From NCBI GenBank assembly GCA_964541375.1, contig CAZIPT010000013.1, forward strand, positions 1 to 40,338: a stretch of 40,338 nt of DNA. The letters run 5' to 3'. The DNA is from JBAXEO01 sp964541375 (GTDB lineage Bacteria; Actinomycetota; Coriobacteriia; Anaerosomatales; JAAXUF01). Position numbers and translations under genes: made by a program. A model generated the notes under the pieces. The model had not been told where the DNA came from. It worked only from the letters and a program-made list of their open reading frames with translations, and ran no database searches. The first letter of the stretch is position 1, and the number at the start of each line of letters is the position of its first letter. Shown here in pieces: positions 7,404 to 14,987 of this stretch.

Positions 7404-8085
7404 GGTCTTCGGCCTCTCCGCAACACGAATGCCGAGTCTCGGCCGGTCCCTCAAGCGAGTGGGAGCTGGCGACAAGCGACTTCAGCGCGCACGGGATGCG
7501 GAAGTAGGTCACCTGCATGCCCTCAGGATGCACAGGCCGGATTCGCGGCGTGAGCATCAGTACCCCGTCGATACCAGCCGCGCTCAACGCTGCCAGTGTC
7601 ACATCGACATAGTCCGGGGCGCACGCCACAAGGGCGACGACATTCGGCGATCCAGAGCGAAGAGCGGCTATCTCGGCCAGCGGTCGAACCTCCAGCCCTT
7701 CCACGCAGCTGCCGACGTCTTCCTCGCGTTCAGAGAAGTAGGCGATGGGACGCATCCCGAACTCGTCGGCGGGAAAGACGATCGGGAGCGCCTGTAGCAT
7801 GGGAAGGCTGCCGACAACCACAAAGGGGCTCACGTCCGACAGGCCGAGGAATTCGGCGAGAGCCGAGTGGAGGGCGGCGACATCGTAGCCTGAACCCGGT
7901 CGGCCCTTGATATCTACTGGGCTCAGATCGCTTCGCACGCTCTCCTCGGTGACGCCGAGCTGCCGGGCCATCTCACGAGACGTGATGCTTGAGGCCTCGC
8001 CGGAGTGCATGAGCTCCTCAAGCAGGCAGTGGTAGCGCGCCAGCCGAAGCCGGGCGGACTGAGATACCGAGGCGGGTTGAGACAT
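7393..8085 (-). CDS. Rex-like transcriptional regulator with degenerate NAD-binding motif
   Basis: The 230-residue protein matches the redox repressor Rex at its N-terminus. A winged-helix domain (residues 10-55) contains RYHCLLEELMHSG, SREMARQLGVTEESVRSDLS and the Rex signature GRPGSGYDV (61-69). A Rossmann-like domain follows, but the usual VGAGNLGxAL glycine motif reads VVGSLPMLQAL (91-100), so NADH sensing in the standard way is doubtful. The domain-swap helix at the Rex C-terminus is also replaced by an unrelated tail ending in a Cys pair (C221-C222). It lies convergently between the alpha and beta oxidoreductase subunits. Rex proteins normally repress fermentative or redox genes at high NAD/NADH. 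The start at 8085 has AAGGGG at nine bases; an ATG at 8094 has none. Confidence 0.8.
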   Translation of the reverse strand: MSQPASVSQSARLRLARYHCLLEELMHSGEASSITSREMARQLGVTEESVRSDLSPVDIKGRPGSGYDVAALHSALAEFLGLSDVSPFVVVGSLPMLQALPIVFPADEFGMRPIAYFSEREEDVGSCVEGLEVRPLAEIAALRSGSPNVVALVACAPDYVDVTLAALSAAGIDGVLMLTPRIRPVHPEGMQVTYFRIPCALKSLVASSHSLEGPAETRHSCCGEAEDPTA

Positions 8086-8262
8086 CGCAGCCATCCCCTT
8101 CGAAGGTCATGCGTTTCGCGAATCCATCGGACAACTGTACACGGGTGACTTGAGGACTGCGCGCCTGAGAGTTCGTGATAGCTTCAACGAATTGGGGTAG
8201 GTCTTCAATACCGAAGCGACATGGGGGATGTAGCCTCGGAGTCGCGCCTACTGGGGGGCAAC

Positions 8263-8817
8263 ATGAGGAGAACACCGACTGCTAGAGCCGTCACCAAATC
8301 GCTCGCGCTCGTGTCGCTCGTTGTGGTGTGGGGCGTCCTCGCAACAGGCTGCGCAGTGGCCTCACGTTCCAGCACTCAGATGACGCCAATGAGCCCACAG
8401 ACCTTGCCAGAAGCCAGCGGCTCGTCGATGGGTTCGGGAGCGACGATGGCCAAGGACAGCAAGGCCGACCCCAACTCCCAGAAATGCGCGGCCTGTAGCG
8501 GCGGTCAGTCGGCCGCAGCCGCCGACGGAACCGTCGCCACGGCAGATGGGAAGCAGGCCATCAGCGTATCGATCAAGGATGGAAGCTATACGCCCAACCG
8601 CTTTGTGGCAAAGGCCGGAATGCCCACAGGTGTGGTCTTCAGGGTCGATGGCAAACCGGCGATGGGCTGCCTATCGAATCCGACCTTCAAGAGCCTCAAC
8701 AAGACTATCAACGTCACCTCCGGTGAGAAGAGCCTCGATCTGGGGACGCTCGCTCCCGGGACCTACGAATTCACGTGCGCTATGGGAATGAACGCGGGCA
8801 AGATCGTCGTGCAGTAG
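8263..8817 (+). CDS. Cupredoxin-like lipoprotein
   Basis: This 184-residue lipoprotein has a signal peptide ending in LATGC (Cys about residue 30), a Ser/Met-rich linker, a KCAACSGG segment (about residues 75-82) and a C-terminal cupredoxin-like domain (about residues 100-184). The domain shows the pattern of single-domain cupredoxins: DGSYTPNRFVAKAG at the start, a Cys in MGCLSNP, and the terminal T-C-x-M-G-M-x-x-G motif that would supply Cys and Met copper ligands. Such proteins are placed near copper efflux ATPases and multicopper oxidases in other genomes, but none is adjacent here. The ATG at 8263 is preceded by GGGGGG and places the signal peptide correctly; 14 residues of upstream frame are rejected. 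Confidence 0.75.
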   Translation: MRRTPTARAVTKSLALVSLVVVWGVLATGCAVASRSSTQMTPMSPQTLPEASGSSMGSGATMAKDSKADPNSQKCAACSGGQSAAAADGTVATADGKQAISVSIKDGSYTPNRFVAKAGMPTGVVFRVDGKPAMGCLSNPTFKSLNKTINVTSGEKSLDLGTLAPGTYEFTCAMGMNAGKIVVQ

Positions 8818-8851
8818 CGCCTGGCAGAGCGTTCCGCGCGCGAGACGAGCG

Positions 8852-8885
8852 GACAGACCGGCGCCTTCCCCTGCGCCGGTCTGTC
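8852..8885 (+). terminator. Rho-independent-type hairpin after the cupredoxin gene
   Basis: A perfect 12-bp stem (GACAGACCGGCG / CGCCGGTCTGTC), extendable to 13 bp, encloses a pyrimidine loop 35 bases after the stop codon. Only a short T-containing stretch (GCGTTTG) follows. It separates this gene from the beta-subunit promoter. Confidence 0.65.
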
Positions 8886-8895
8886 GCGTTTGCGG

Positions 8896-8924
8896 CTGAC
8901 AGTCGTGTGCCTGGCGGCTATGCT
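8896..8924 (+). promoter_or_regulatory. Sigma-70-type promoter of the beta-subunit gene
   Basis: CTGACA (8896-8901) and TATGCT (8919-8924) are separated by exactly 17 bases and lie 37 bases before the beta-subunit start, directly after a terminator hairpin. This shows that beta is transcribed from its own promoter. Confidence 0.6.
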
Positions 8925-8960
8925 CCTCTCGGCAGCCATTCGCATCCGAGGAGCGCACGC

Positions 8961-9863
8961 ATGACTCGAATCATCGACCTCCCCGCCGAGGAGTACGTCC
9001 TGCCTGGAAATCGTGCTTGCGCCGGCTGTGGCATCGGTATCGGCCTACGCGCAATCACCAAGGCGCTCGATGGCCGCATGGTCATGACCGTCCCTGCGAG
9101 CTGCCTCACCGTGCTCGGCGGCATGTACCCCACAGCGTCGGTAGAGGTGCCGTGGGTCAACGTCGCCTTCCCGTCGACCGCTGCCGCGGCAGCCGGGCTC
9201 GCAGCGGGGCTACGCGCGACCGGTTGTGACGGCGACATGACGGTGCTGGCCATGGCCGGCGACGGCGGCACCGGCGACATCGGCATCCAGGCCCTCTCCG
9301 GTGCTGCCGAGCGCAACGACGACTTCATCTACCTGTGCTACGACAACGAGGCGTACATGAACACCGGTACGCAGCGAAGCGGTCTGACGCCCGCGGGCGC
9401 TCGCACCACGACCACATGGTCGGGCAAGCGCGAGAACCCCAAGGACCTGCCGCGCATCATGGAGGCGCACGGAATCCCGTACGTAGCCTCGACATCCGCC
9501 GCATTCCCTGCCGACGTATACGACAAGGTGGCCAAGGCGCGCGGGATACACGGACTGCGATACATCCACATGAACACCCCGTGCCCCAGCGGTTGGAGCT
9601 TCGACCCCAAGGACAGCGTCGAATTGGGCAGGCTCGCTGTGGACACGGGCATCGTCGTGCTCTACGAGGTCGAGGACGGCGTCTTCCGACTCACGGGTCG
9701 CAGCGCTTCGCTCGCGAAGAGCGGCAGCCGCAAGCCGGTCGCCGACTACATTGCCACGCAGGGCCGATTTCGCGGCATGACCGCCGAGAGCATCGCCGAC
9801 GTTCAGACGTGGGTCGACAAGCGCTGGGCAGGCTACGTCGCACGCAGCTCGACTCAGGCATAG
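8961..9863 (+). CDS. porB: 2-oxoacid:ferredoxin oxidoreductase, beta (TPP-binding) subunit
   Basis: The 300-residue beta subunit binds thiamine diphosphate and the proximal [4Fe-4S] cluster. Cluster ligands are visible as CAGCG (C20, C23), C48 in PASC, and the Cys in NTPCPSGW near residue 214. The TPP/Mg motif is GDGGTGDIGIQALSGA with the downstream YDNEAYMNTG, as in PorB proteins. GAGGAG precedes the ATG at 8961. It is 1.6 kb away from the alpha gene, with a Rex-like regulator and a lipoprotein in between, and has an independent promoter. Together with the gamma, delta and alpha subunits in this window a complete four-subunit enzyme is encoded. Confidence 0.94.
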   Translation: MTRIIDLPAEEYVLPGNRACAGCGIGIGLRAITKALDGRMVMTVPASCLTVLGGMYPTASVEVPWVNVAFPSTAAAAAGLAAGLRATGCDGDMTVLAMAGDGGTGDIGIQALSGAAERNDDFIYLCYDNEAYMNTGTQRSGLTPAGARTTTTWSGKRENPKDLPRIMEAHGIPYVASTSAAFPADVYDKVAKARGIHGLRYIHMNTPCPSGWSFDPKDSVELGRLAVDTGIVVLYEVEDGVFRLTGRSASLAKSGSRKPVADYIATQGRFRGMTAESIADVQTWVDKRWAGYVARSSTQA

Positions 9864-9891
9864 GTCTGCCTGAGTGACCGAGCGATCGGTC
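9853..9891. terminator. Tandem hairpins after the beta-subunit gene
   Basis: Two adjacent hairpins occupy the gap between convergent genes: CTCAGGCA / TGCCTGAG (8-bp stem, 9853-9874), which includes the end of the beta gene, and GACCGA / TCGGTC (6-bp stem, 9876-9891). There is no T-run; a bidirectional terminator role is inferred from position. Confidence 0.45.
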
Positions 9892-9911
9892 CACGGTGCG
9901 AGTGGGTGGAA

Positions 9912-10370
9912 CTACTTGGACTCGACATCCACCTTGAAGGTCTCGGCCGGTGCGGTGGTTGTCTCCCACGGGCGAACGTAGTTCAGGCTGAGTTCGCCCT
10001 TGCCAGCGGCCGTGACCGAGAACGTCAGCGTCTGCTTGCCGCCGGCACCTACAACACCACTCGCGCTCTCGGAGGCGAACGTCGGCTCACCCTCTGACTT
10101 CAGGAACTCAGGCGCCGAGGCGATCGTCCAGGTGTAGCCGGTGCTCGGATTGGCGTCCAAGACGACCTCGAGGGTCTGCCCCGGCGCGACCATCACGGTC
10201 TTGTCGGCATCGGCTTTGGTCACGACTACGGAACCGGTCTTGGAGCCCGAACTGTCCCCGCTGCCGGTCTCTGCCGGCTTGGTGCATCCCGAGAGGAAGA
10301 CCAAAGACAGCGCGGCAAGCGCTATCATCGTAAACAGTACCTTCCAGTTGTATCGCCGAGCTCCCAGCAT
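9912..10370 (-). CDS. Chagasin-family (I42) protease-inhibitor lipoprotein
   Basis: This 152-residue lipoprotein has a signal peptide ending in FLSGC (Cys 29), a Gly/Ser linker and one chagasin-like domain. All three inhibitory loops of the I42 cysteine-protease inhibitor family are recognisable: NPSTGYTW (74-81), GAGGKQTLTF (108-117) and RPWE (133-136). In eukaryotic parasites and bacteria such proteins inhibit papain-like cysteine proteases. The presence of a lipid anchor suggests it protects the cell surface or regulates a secreted protease. No papain-like protease is seen in the window. It is divergent from the PASTA gene. Confidence 0.88.
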   Translation of the reverse strand: MLGARRYNWKVLFTMIALAALSLVFLSGCTKPAETGSGDSSGSKTGSVVVTKADADKTVMVAPGQTLEVVLDANPSTGYTWTIASAPEFLKSEGEPTFASESASGVVGAGGKQTLTFSVTAAGKGELSLNYVRPWETTTAPAETFKVDVESK

Positions 10371-10568
10371 GGTGGCTCCGATCGTCTGCGACTCGGGTCC
10401 CGGGACCCGACGCGAACCGGCAGGAACGAACGTGCTTCACAGTTGATTCTGCCCCATCGCGGGGTGCGCGAGCGACGTTCTTCATCGGTTGTGTGCTGGG
10501 TAGGTTGGGAACAGTGGCATTGGCAGAGTCGCAGCCGTTCAAGCTGCGCGATGAAGGGAGCTAGACGC

Positions 10569-12188
10569 ATGACCGACGAGACTACTCCGGGTGCTCCATT
10601 CGATCCGCTGAACCCGGTAGAGTCCGATGCGCACGTGCCGCCAAGCGAGCCCGAAGCGCCTGCGCCTTGGGCCGAGGCGGTGCCACCAGCGGCTGAGGCG
10701 GTGCCACCAGCGGCTGAGGCTGTGCCACCTGCAGCAACGGTTGTGGCCGCTGAACCTGAGCCCGTCCCCGCGCCGGCTGCTCCGGCTCCCGGACCCGTCC
10801 CCGACGCCTCGAGCCTCGGCCCGACGATCCCCTCGGGGTCGCGCGTCGTGGTCATGGTGTCGCGTGGCCCTGCCCCCATGCCCTCCGCGGCCTATGTGGT
10901 CGTCCCCGAGGTCGTCGGTCTGGCGCAGGGGGATGCGCTTGCCAAGCTCCAGGAGGCCGGGCTGCCGTCGCAGGTGTTCAACGACTACAGCGAGAAGCTG
11001 CCTCGTGGCGAGGTTATCGGGCAGTTGCCCGCGCCGGGCTCAAGCGCTCCAGCCGGCGCCGAGTCGGTCCTTATGGTTTCGAGCGGCCCCGCTGCAGCGG
11101 CGACGATCGCAACCGGGCTTCCCAACGTCGTCGGTCTCGCCGAGTCTGATGCAGTGTCCCGCCTGCAAGCCGTCGGGCTTTCGCCCCAGCTGGTGCGCGA
11201 GTACAGTCTCAACGTCCCGGATGGCGTGGTCATCGCGCAGCTCCCCAACTCGGCTTCGCTCATCGAGATGCCCAAGAAGCGCTCACTGCTGTGGCTCTGG
11301 ATCCTTCTCGGCGTGCTGCTGATCGCCGCGATGGGCGTGGGGGCATACCTGTATCTCAACCGCACAGGGATTGTTCCGGCAGTGGTCGGGCTGACCCAAG
11401 CCGAAGCCACCACGGCAATCAACGCTGCGGGCTTCAGGGTCGAGACGGTCGAGATGACGCAGTCGATCAAGGCCTCCGATGTGGGCAAGGTGGTCGGTCA
11501 GCAGCCGGTGGCCAACACCGAGGCCAAGATGACGCAGGGTATCACCATCGCGGTATCCGGCGGACAGAAGCTCCTTGAAGTGCCGACGGTCACGGGCAAG
11601 ACACAGGCGGACGCCGAATCGGCTCTCAAGGCCGCTGGCCTGAAGGGTACCGTGAGCAAGGGCTTCAGCAGCACCGTGGTCAAGGGCGTCGTGATCTCGC
11701 AGGCGCCCGAAGCGGGGCAGAAGGTACCCGCCGAGACAAGCGTGGGCATCGTAGTCTCCGAAGGCGCGCAGAACATCACCGTACCGGGCGTTTCGGGGCA
11801 GACGCAGGCATCCGCCACCTCGTCGCTGAAGTCGCTGGGTCTGGGCGCCCAAGTCGTCACCAACTACAGCTCGACGCCAAAGGGCCAGGTCGCCGAGCAG
11901 TACCCGGCGGCTGGAACGGCGGTGCCGCCTGGCACGATCGTGGGACTGGTGGTATCGGGCGGCCCCGTGCCCTCGAGCGCCTCGACGGCTACCGTCACCG
12001 TGGTCAGCGTGATCGGGAAGACGTCATCCTCGGCAGAGTCGCTGCTGAAGGGCCTCGGCCTGAAGCCAGTGTCCGTGCAGTGGACCGGTACCGGGCAGCC
12101 GATCAACCAAGTCGTCGGCCAGGTTCCCGATGGGGCCGTCGTGCCCAAGAACTCGTCGGTGCTGATCTTTGTGTCGAACGGAAAGTAG
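10569..12188 (+). CDS. Membrane protein with PASTA repeats on both sides of one TM helix, no kinase domain
   Basis: This 539-residue protein begins with an acidic Pro/Ala-rich region holding a triple VPPAAEA repeat (residues 38-58, encoded by a 21-base direct repeat), then the tail of a partial PASTA unit (about 85-102) and two PASTA-like repeats (about 111-174 and 182-235). After KKR comes a transmembrane helix (about 240-262), followed by four PASTA repeats (268-331, 336-398, 403-465, 475-538). PASTA domains bind peptidoglycan fragments and usually form the outer part of PknB-like kinases or penicillin-binding proteins. Here the kinase is absent, and the positive-inside rule puts two PASTA units in the cytoplasm. 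The ATG at 10569 has AAGGGAG upstream. A strong terminator follows. Confidence 0.87.
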   Translation: MTDETTPGAPFDPLNPVESDAHVPPSEPEAPAPWAEAVPPAAEAVPPAAEAVPPAATVVAAEPEPVPAPAAPAPGPVPDASSLGPTIPSGSRVVVMVSRGPAPMPSAAYVVVPEVVGLAQGDALAKLQEAGLPSQVFNDYSEKLPRGEVIGQLPAPGSSAPAGAESVLMVSSGPAAAATIATGLPNVVGLAESDAVSRLQAVGLSPQLVREYSLNVPDGVVIAQLPNSASLIEMPKKRSLLWLWILLGVLLIAAMGVGAYLYLNRTGIVPAVVGLTQAEATTAINAAGFRVETVEMTQSIKASDVGKVVGQQPVANTEAKMTQGITIAVSGGQKLLEVPTVTGKTQADAESALKAAGLKGTVSKGFSSTVVKGVVISQAPEAGQKVPAETSVGIVVSEGAQNITVPGVSGQTQASATSSLKSLGLGAQVVTNYSSTPKGQVAEQYPAAGTAVPPGTIVGLVVSGGPVPSSASTATVTVVSVIGKTSSSAESLLKGLGLKPVSVQWTGTGQPINQVVGQVPDGAVVPKNSSVLIFVSNGK

Positions 12189-12210
12189 TCCCGCCGCACT
12201 TGAGTGAACC

Positions 12211-12247
12211 CCGAGGGGGTGCGTCCGACCGGGCCGCACCCCCTCGG
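12211..12247 (+). terminator. Terminator of the PASTA gene
   Basis: A perfect 13-bp stem (CCGAGGGGGTGCG / CGCACCCCCTCGG) with an 11-base loop is followed by TTTGTG, 22 bases after the stop codon. Confidence 0.8.
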
Positions 12248-12276
12248 TTTGTGCAGGACGCTGTGCGGCGATGTCC

Positions 12277-12306
12277 TTGACCGTCGCGAGGGCACGCGGG
12301 TATCCT
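12277..12306 (+). promoter_or_regulatory. Promoter of tRNA-Phe
   Basis: TTGACC (12277-12282) and TATCCT (12301-12306) with an 18-base spacer precede the tRNA by 17 bases, a typical arrangement for a tRNA promoter. Confidence 0.65.
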
Positions 12307-12323
12307 CACTAGGCGTTGCGCAC

Positions 12324-12399
12324 GGCCAGGTAGCTCAGTTGGTAGAGCAGGGGACTGAAAATCCCCGTGTCGGCGGTTCAAGTCCGTCTCTGGCCACCA
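12324..12399 (+). tRNA. tRNA-Phe (GAA)
   Basis: The 76-base gene folds as a full cloverleaf: acceptor GGCCAGG pairs with TCTGGCC, the D-arm contains AGCTCAGTTGGTAGAGC, the anticodon stem GGGGA/TCCCC encloses CTGAAAA (anticodon GAA), and the T-arm contains GGTTCAAGTCC. The 3' CCA is encoded. It is a single-gene unit with its own promoter and terminator. Confidence 0.97.
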
Positions 12400-12411
12400 T
12401 AGAAACTAGAA

Positions 12412-12438
12412 GGGGTCGGGCCGAAAGGCCCGGCCCTT
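12412..12438 (+). terminator. Terminator after tRNA-Phe
   Basis: A GC-rich stem with a GAAA tetraloop (CGGGCC-GAAA-GGCCCG, extended outward through one G-U pair to about 10 bp) ends in CCCTTT, 13 bases after the tRNA. The following 200 bases up to the NHL gene contain no gene I can support. Confidence 0.7.
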
Positions 12439-12644
12439 TGTGCGTTCTTTCGAGGCACAAAGGTAAGGGCTGGCGTCGACGGCGCTCGGATACTCGTGAA
12501 ACCGGGTAACTCTCATTAGCAGTCGAAATCACGGCGCAGTGTCAGAGTGATGGCACCGAGCACTTGGGGGAGAGCTGGGACAGGGGTGCCAGAATTGTTA
12601 ATATTGAGGATAGGAATGCTCAACCGACCGAACGAAGGAATCGC

Positions 12645-14045
12645 ATGAGTCTTGGGTCTCGAAAGGCGCTACGCGTCCTGTCGGTCGGCATGGCCCTGCT
12701 CCTTTCGTTGGCCGTGCTTGGGCGGTTTTCCCAATCATCCGCTGCGTCCGGTCCGGATGCGGCATCTTCTGGCCCTTACTACGGCATTGCGACTGCACCA
12801 AGCGGAGAGGTCTACGTCAGTATCCCGCAGGCGCATCGGATTGAGCGGTACTCTCAGACCGGCCAGCGGCTCGGCGCCTGGGGGAGCAAAGGCAACGGCG
12901 CGGGTGAGTTCGTTCAGCCCAAGGGTGTGGCTGTGGCTCAGGACGGAACGGTGTACGTCGTAGACGGCACCAATGGGCGCGTGCAGTACTTCACCGCCGA
13001 GGGGAAGTACCTCGGACACTGGGGCTCGATTGGCGAAGGAAACGGACAGTTCTTCGGTCCGGAGCACGTCTCTGTCGCGCCGAACGGCAACATCTACGTC
13101 ACTGACTACGGGAACTATCGAGTGCAGTACTTCACTCGCGACGGCCTGTACCTGGGTAAGTGGGGCTCGAAGGGAACCGGCCCTGGCGAATTCGATCTGC
13201 CCCTCGGTGTGGCTGTTGGTGGCGATGGGACCGTCTACGTAGCCGATATGAATAACACTCGGGTTCAGTACTTCACTCCGGATGGCCAACATCTTGGCGA
13301 ATGGGAGATGCAGCCGAGTACACGAGGCGCGGGCGACGGAGGTCCGCATGGTTTGGGCGTGGGCCCCGACGGAACCGTCTACTGCGCCAACTTCTTCGAG
13401 GGTCGCGTGGAGCGCTATTCGACTTCGGGCGAGTTCCTCGGAAGCTTCATGCAGGCGGCTGACAGCGGTGAACTCGGCGATCCTCAGTCAGTCGCCTTCA
13501 GTGACGACGGTAGGATGCATGTCACTGACGCTGCGGAAGTCCGAGTCTGCGCAGTAGCGCCACAGCCAGATACAGCAGCACCCACCATCACTGCGCCGTC
13601 AGATATCGTCGCGGTGGCTACCGAAGCCTCCGGCAGTGTCGTGACCTTCGAGGTCACAGCCGTCGACGCCGTTGACGGGGCCGTCGGCGCGTCGGCCGAC
13701 CCCGTCTCGGGATCGATCTTCCCCATCGGCACTACGACGGTGGTGGTTACGGCGGCCGACTCGTCCGGCAACACCGCGGTGAAGAAGTTCACTGTGACGG
13801 TTTCGCCGATGAGCCCTGCGCCGAGCCGCACTACCACGGGCAGCGGCGAAGAGTCGTCCGCGGTGCCACCGGTCGACGGCGGCAGCAGTCCCACCTCGCC
13901 GACGGCCGGGAGATCTCCCTTGAAGAACGCTCTGCTTTGGGGATCGCTGCTGGCGGTCACGGCGTTCGTCACGACGCGCAAGCGATGGCTCGCAATCATG
14001 CTCGGGGTCAGCAGTTTGCTCGGCATGCTCCTCCTGCTGGCGTGA
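12645..14045 (+). CDS. Surface-anchored NHL-repeat protein with HYR domain
   Basis: The 466-residue product has an N-terminal signal peptide (about residues 1-35) and about five NHL repeats (about 45-310). These are marked by recurring units such as GVAVAxDGTVYVxDxxNxRVQYF and GxWGSxGxGxGEF, and should fold as a beta-propeller. A HYR/Ig-like domain follows (about 320-405; PTITAPSDI ... VTAADSSGNTAVKKFTVTV), then a Ser/Thr/Pro-rich linker and two C-terminal hydrophobic helices. NHL propellers act as binding platforms outside the cell; the ligand is unknown. A basic TTRKR loop between the two last helices suggests anchoring in the membrane. The ATG at 12645, after GAAGGA, is preferred to a frame beginning 81 bases earlier because it starts the signal peptide cleanly. 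Confidence 0.85.
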   Translation: MSLGSRKALRVLSVGMALLLSLAVLGRFSQSSAASGPDAASSGPYYGIATAPSGEVYVSIPQAHRIERYSQTGQRLGAWGSKGNGAGEFVQPKGVAVAQDGTVYVVDGTNGRVQYFTAEGKYLGHWGSIGEGNGQFFGPEHVSVAPNGNIYVTDYGNYRVQYFTRDGLYLGKWGSKGTGPGEFDLPLGVAVGGDGTVYVADMNNTRVQYFTPDGQHLGEWEMQPSTRGAGDGGPHGLGVGPDGTVYCANFFEGRVERYSTSGEFLGSFMQAADSGELGDPQSVAFSDDGRMHVTDAAEVRVCAVAPQPDTAAPTITAPSDIVAVATEASGSVVTFEVTAVDAVDGAVGASADPVSGSIFPIGTTTVVVTAADSSGNTAVKKFTVTVSPMSPAPSRTTTGSGEESSAVPPVDGGSSPTSPTAGRSPLKNALLWGSLLAVTAFVTTRKRWLAIMLGVSSLLGMLLLLA

Positions 14046-14495
14046 TGGAACAGCTACGGCGGGGACGAGCTGTCGTCACAGATGACCAGCGTACTGCTGC
14101 CTCCCATGACGCTCACATTGAGGTTCTCCTTCGGCAATCGCGTCGTCACCACGTATGACGGTGGCCAGCGGGTGAGCTCCCTCTGCCGAGCGGGCAGTCC
14201 TGAAGCCAAACTACTTCACTTCAGCAACAACTGGTATCGCTAGCTGCGGGGCGGTGGGCAAGGTCGGGGGTCTTCGGTCATCAAGCGGGTTGACCTTCTG
14301 ACGGTCGCGCTCTGGCTGACTGAGCGGGTTCTCGGCGAGGTTTGGGGGAATGTACTGCTCTGCAGTCAGTCGAGTCCCAGCACGCCCGAGGTCGAGCCGC
14401 ATGCAGAAGCTGCAGATGAAGAAGATCGACATTGCCGTCATGCGGAGGGCGTTCGAAGGCACGTAGTCAGCGCACCCGATTCGGGGAGGTAGCCA
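14046..14495. other. 450-base stretch without an assignable gene
   Basis: Between the NHL gene and the DUF1801 gene I find no gene I can support. Short frames exist: 14082-14243 on + (53 codons, in frame with the preceding stop), about 14067-14222 on - (ending CDDSSSPP), and 14211-14462 on - (83 codons, with one hydrophobic N-terminal stretch). None has a clear ribosome binding site or a recognisable domain. The stretch could hold remnants of degraded genes. No strong hairpin or repeat is visible. Confidence 0.5.
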
Positions 14496-14873
14496 GTGGC
14501 GGACTCACCGCGCGACACGTATATCGCGTCACTCGATCCGGTCTTCGCGCCGGCAGTAGTCGCGCTCGATGACGCGATCATGGCCGCAAGCAGCAGCTTC
14601 AGCGCGCGCTTCTCCTACGGGATCCTGCTGTACGGGCTCAACGGCGACTTTCGCCACTGGATCGTCGCAGTCGATTGCGGAAAGCCGGGCGCGACATCGC
14701 GGTGGGTGCGCGTGCGGTTCCTCCGGGGTGTCGAGATGGCCGACCCTCGCGGTGTACTGCGCGCGGGCTCGTCCACGCTCAAGACAATCGACTTCGCCTC
14801 GCCCGACGACATCGACACCGGGCTGGTCGCCGAGTACGTCCGAGAGGCGCTCGCGATCGCGGAAACCGCCTAA
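14496..14873 (+). CDS. DUF1801 (YdhG-like) protein
   Basis: The small cytoplasmic protein (125 residues) fits the DUF1801/YdhG fold: an N-terminal helix with YIASLDP, the FSYGILLYG segment where family members have a Tyr-Gly core, an RVRFLRG strand, and a C-terminal KTIDFASPDDID followed by a helix. Family members are related to frataxin-like CyaY/YjbR folds, but their function is not known. A GTG start at 14496 is preceded by GGGGAGG. No functional link to the neighbouring genes is apparent. Confidence 0.75.
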   Translation: MADSPRDTYIASLDPVFAPAVVALDDAIMAASSSFSARFSYGILLYGLNGDFRHWIVAVDCGKPGATSRWVRVRFLRGVEMADPRGVLRAGSSTLKTIDFASPDDIDTGLVAEYVREALAIAETA

Positions 14874-14922
14874 GCCGCCTGGCAGGCAATCGGTGCCCGC
14901 GCTTCTGCTCGGCAAGAGTGTC

Positions 14923-14931
14923 TGCTACGCT
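14923..14931 (+). promoter_or_regulatory. Possible promoter of the sortase-substrate operon
   Basis: TGCTACGCT resembles an extended -10 (TGn-TACNCT) 57 bases before the substrate gene start. The sequence 17 bases upstream (TTCTGC) is only a weak -35. Confidence 0.35.
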
Positions 14932-14987
14932 TCGACGATACTAAGCGGATTCGCCATCGGAAGGCGGCTCCCGAAGGGCGGGGAATC

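Noticed and set aside
14211..14462. Minus-strand frame of 83 codons with one hydrophobic stretch
   Set aside because: No ribosome binding site, no family match I recognise, and the composition is that of a non-coding frame; kept only as part of the unassigned gap.
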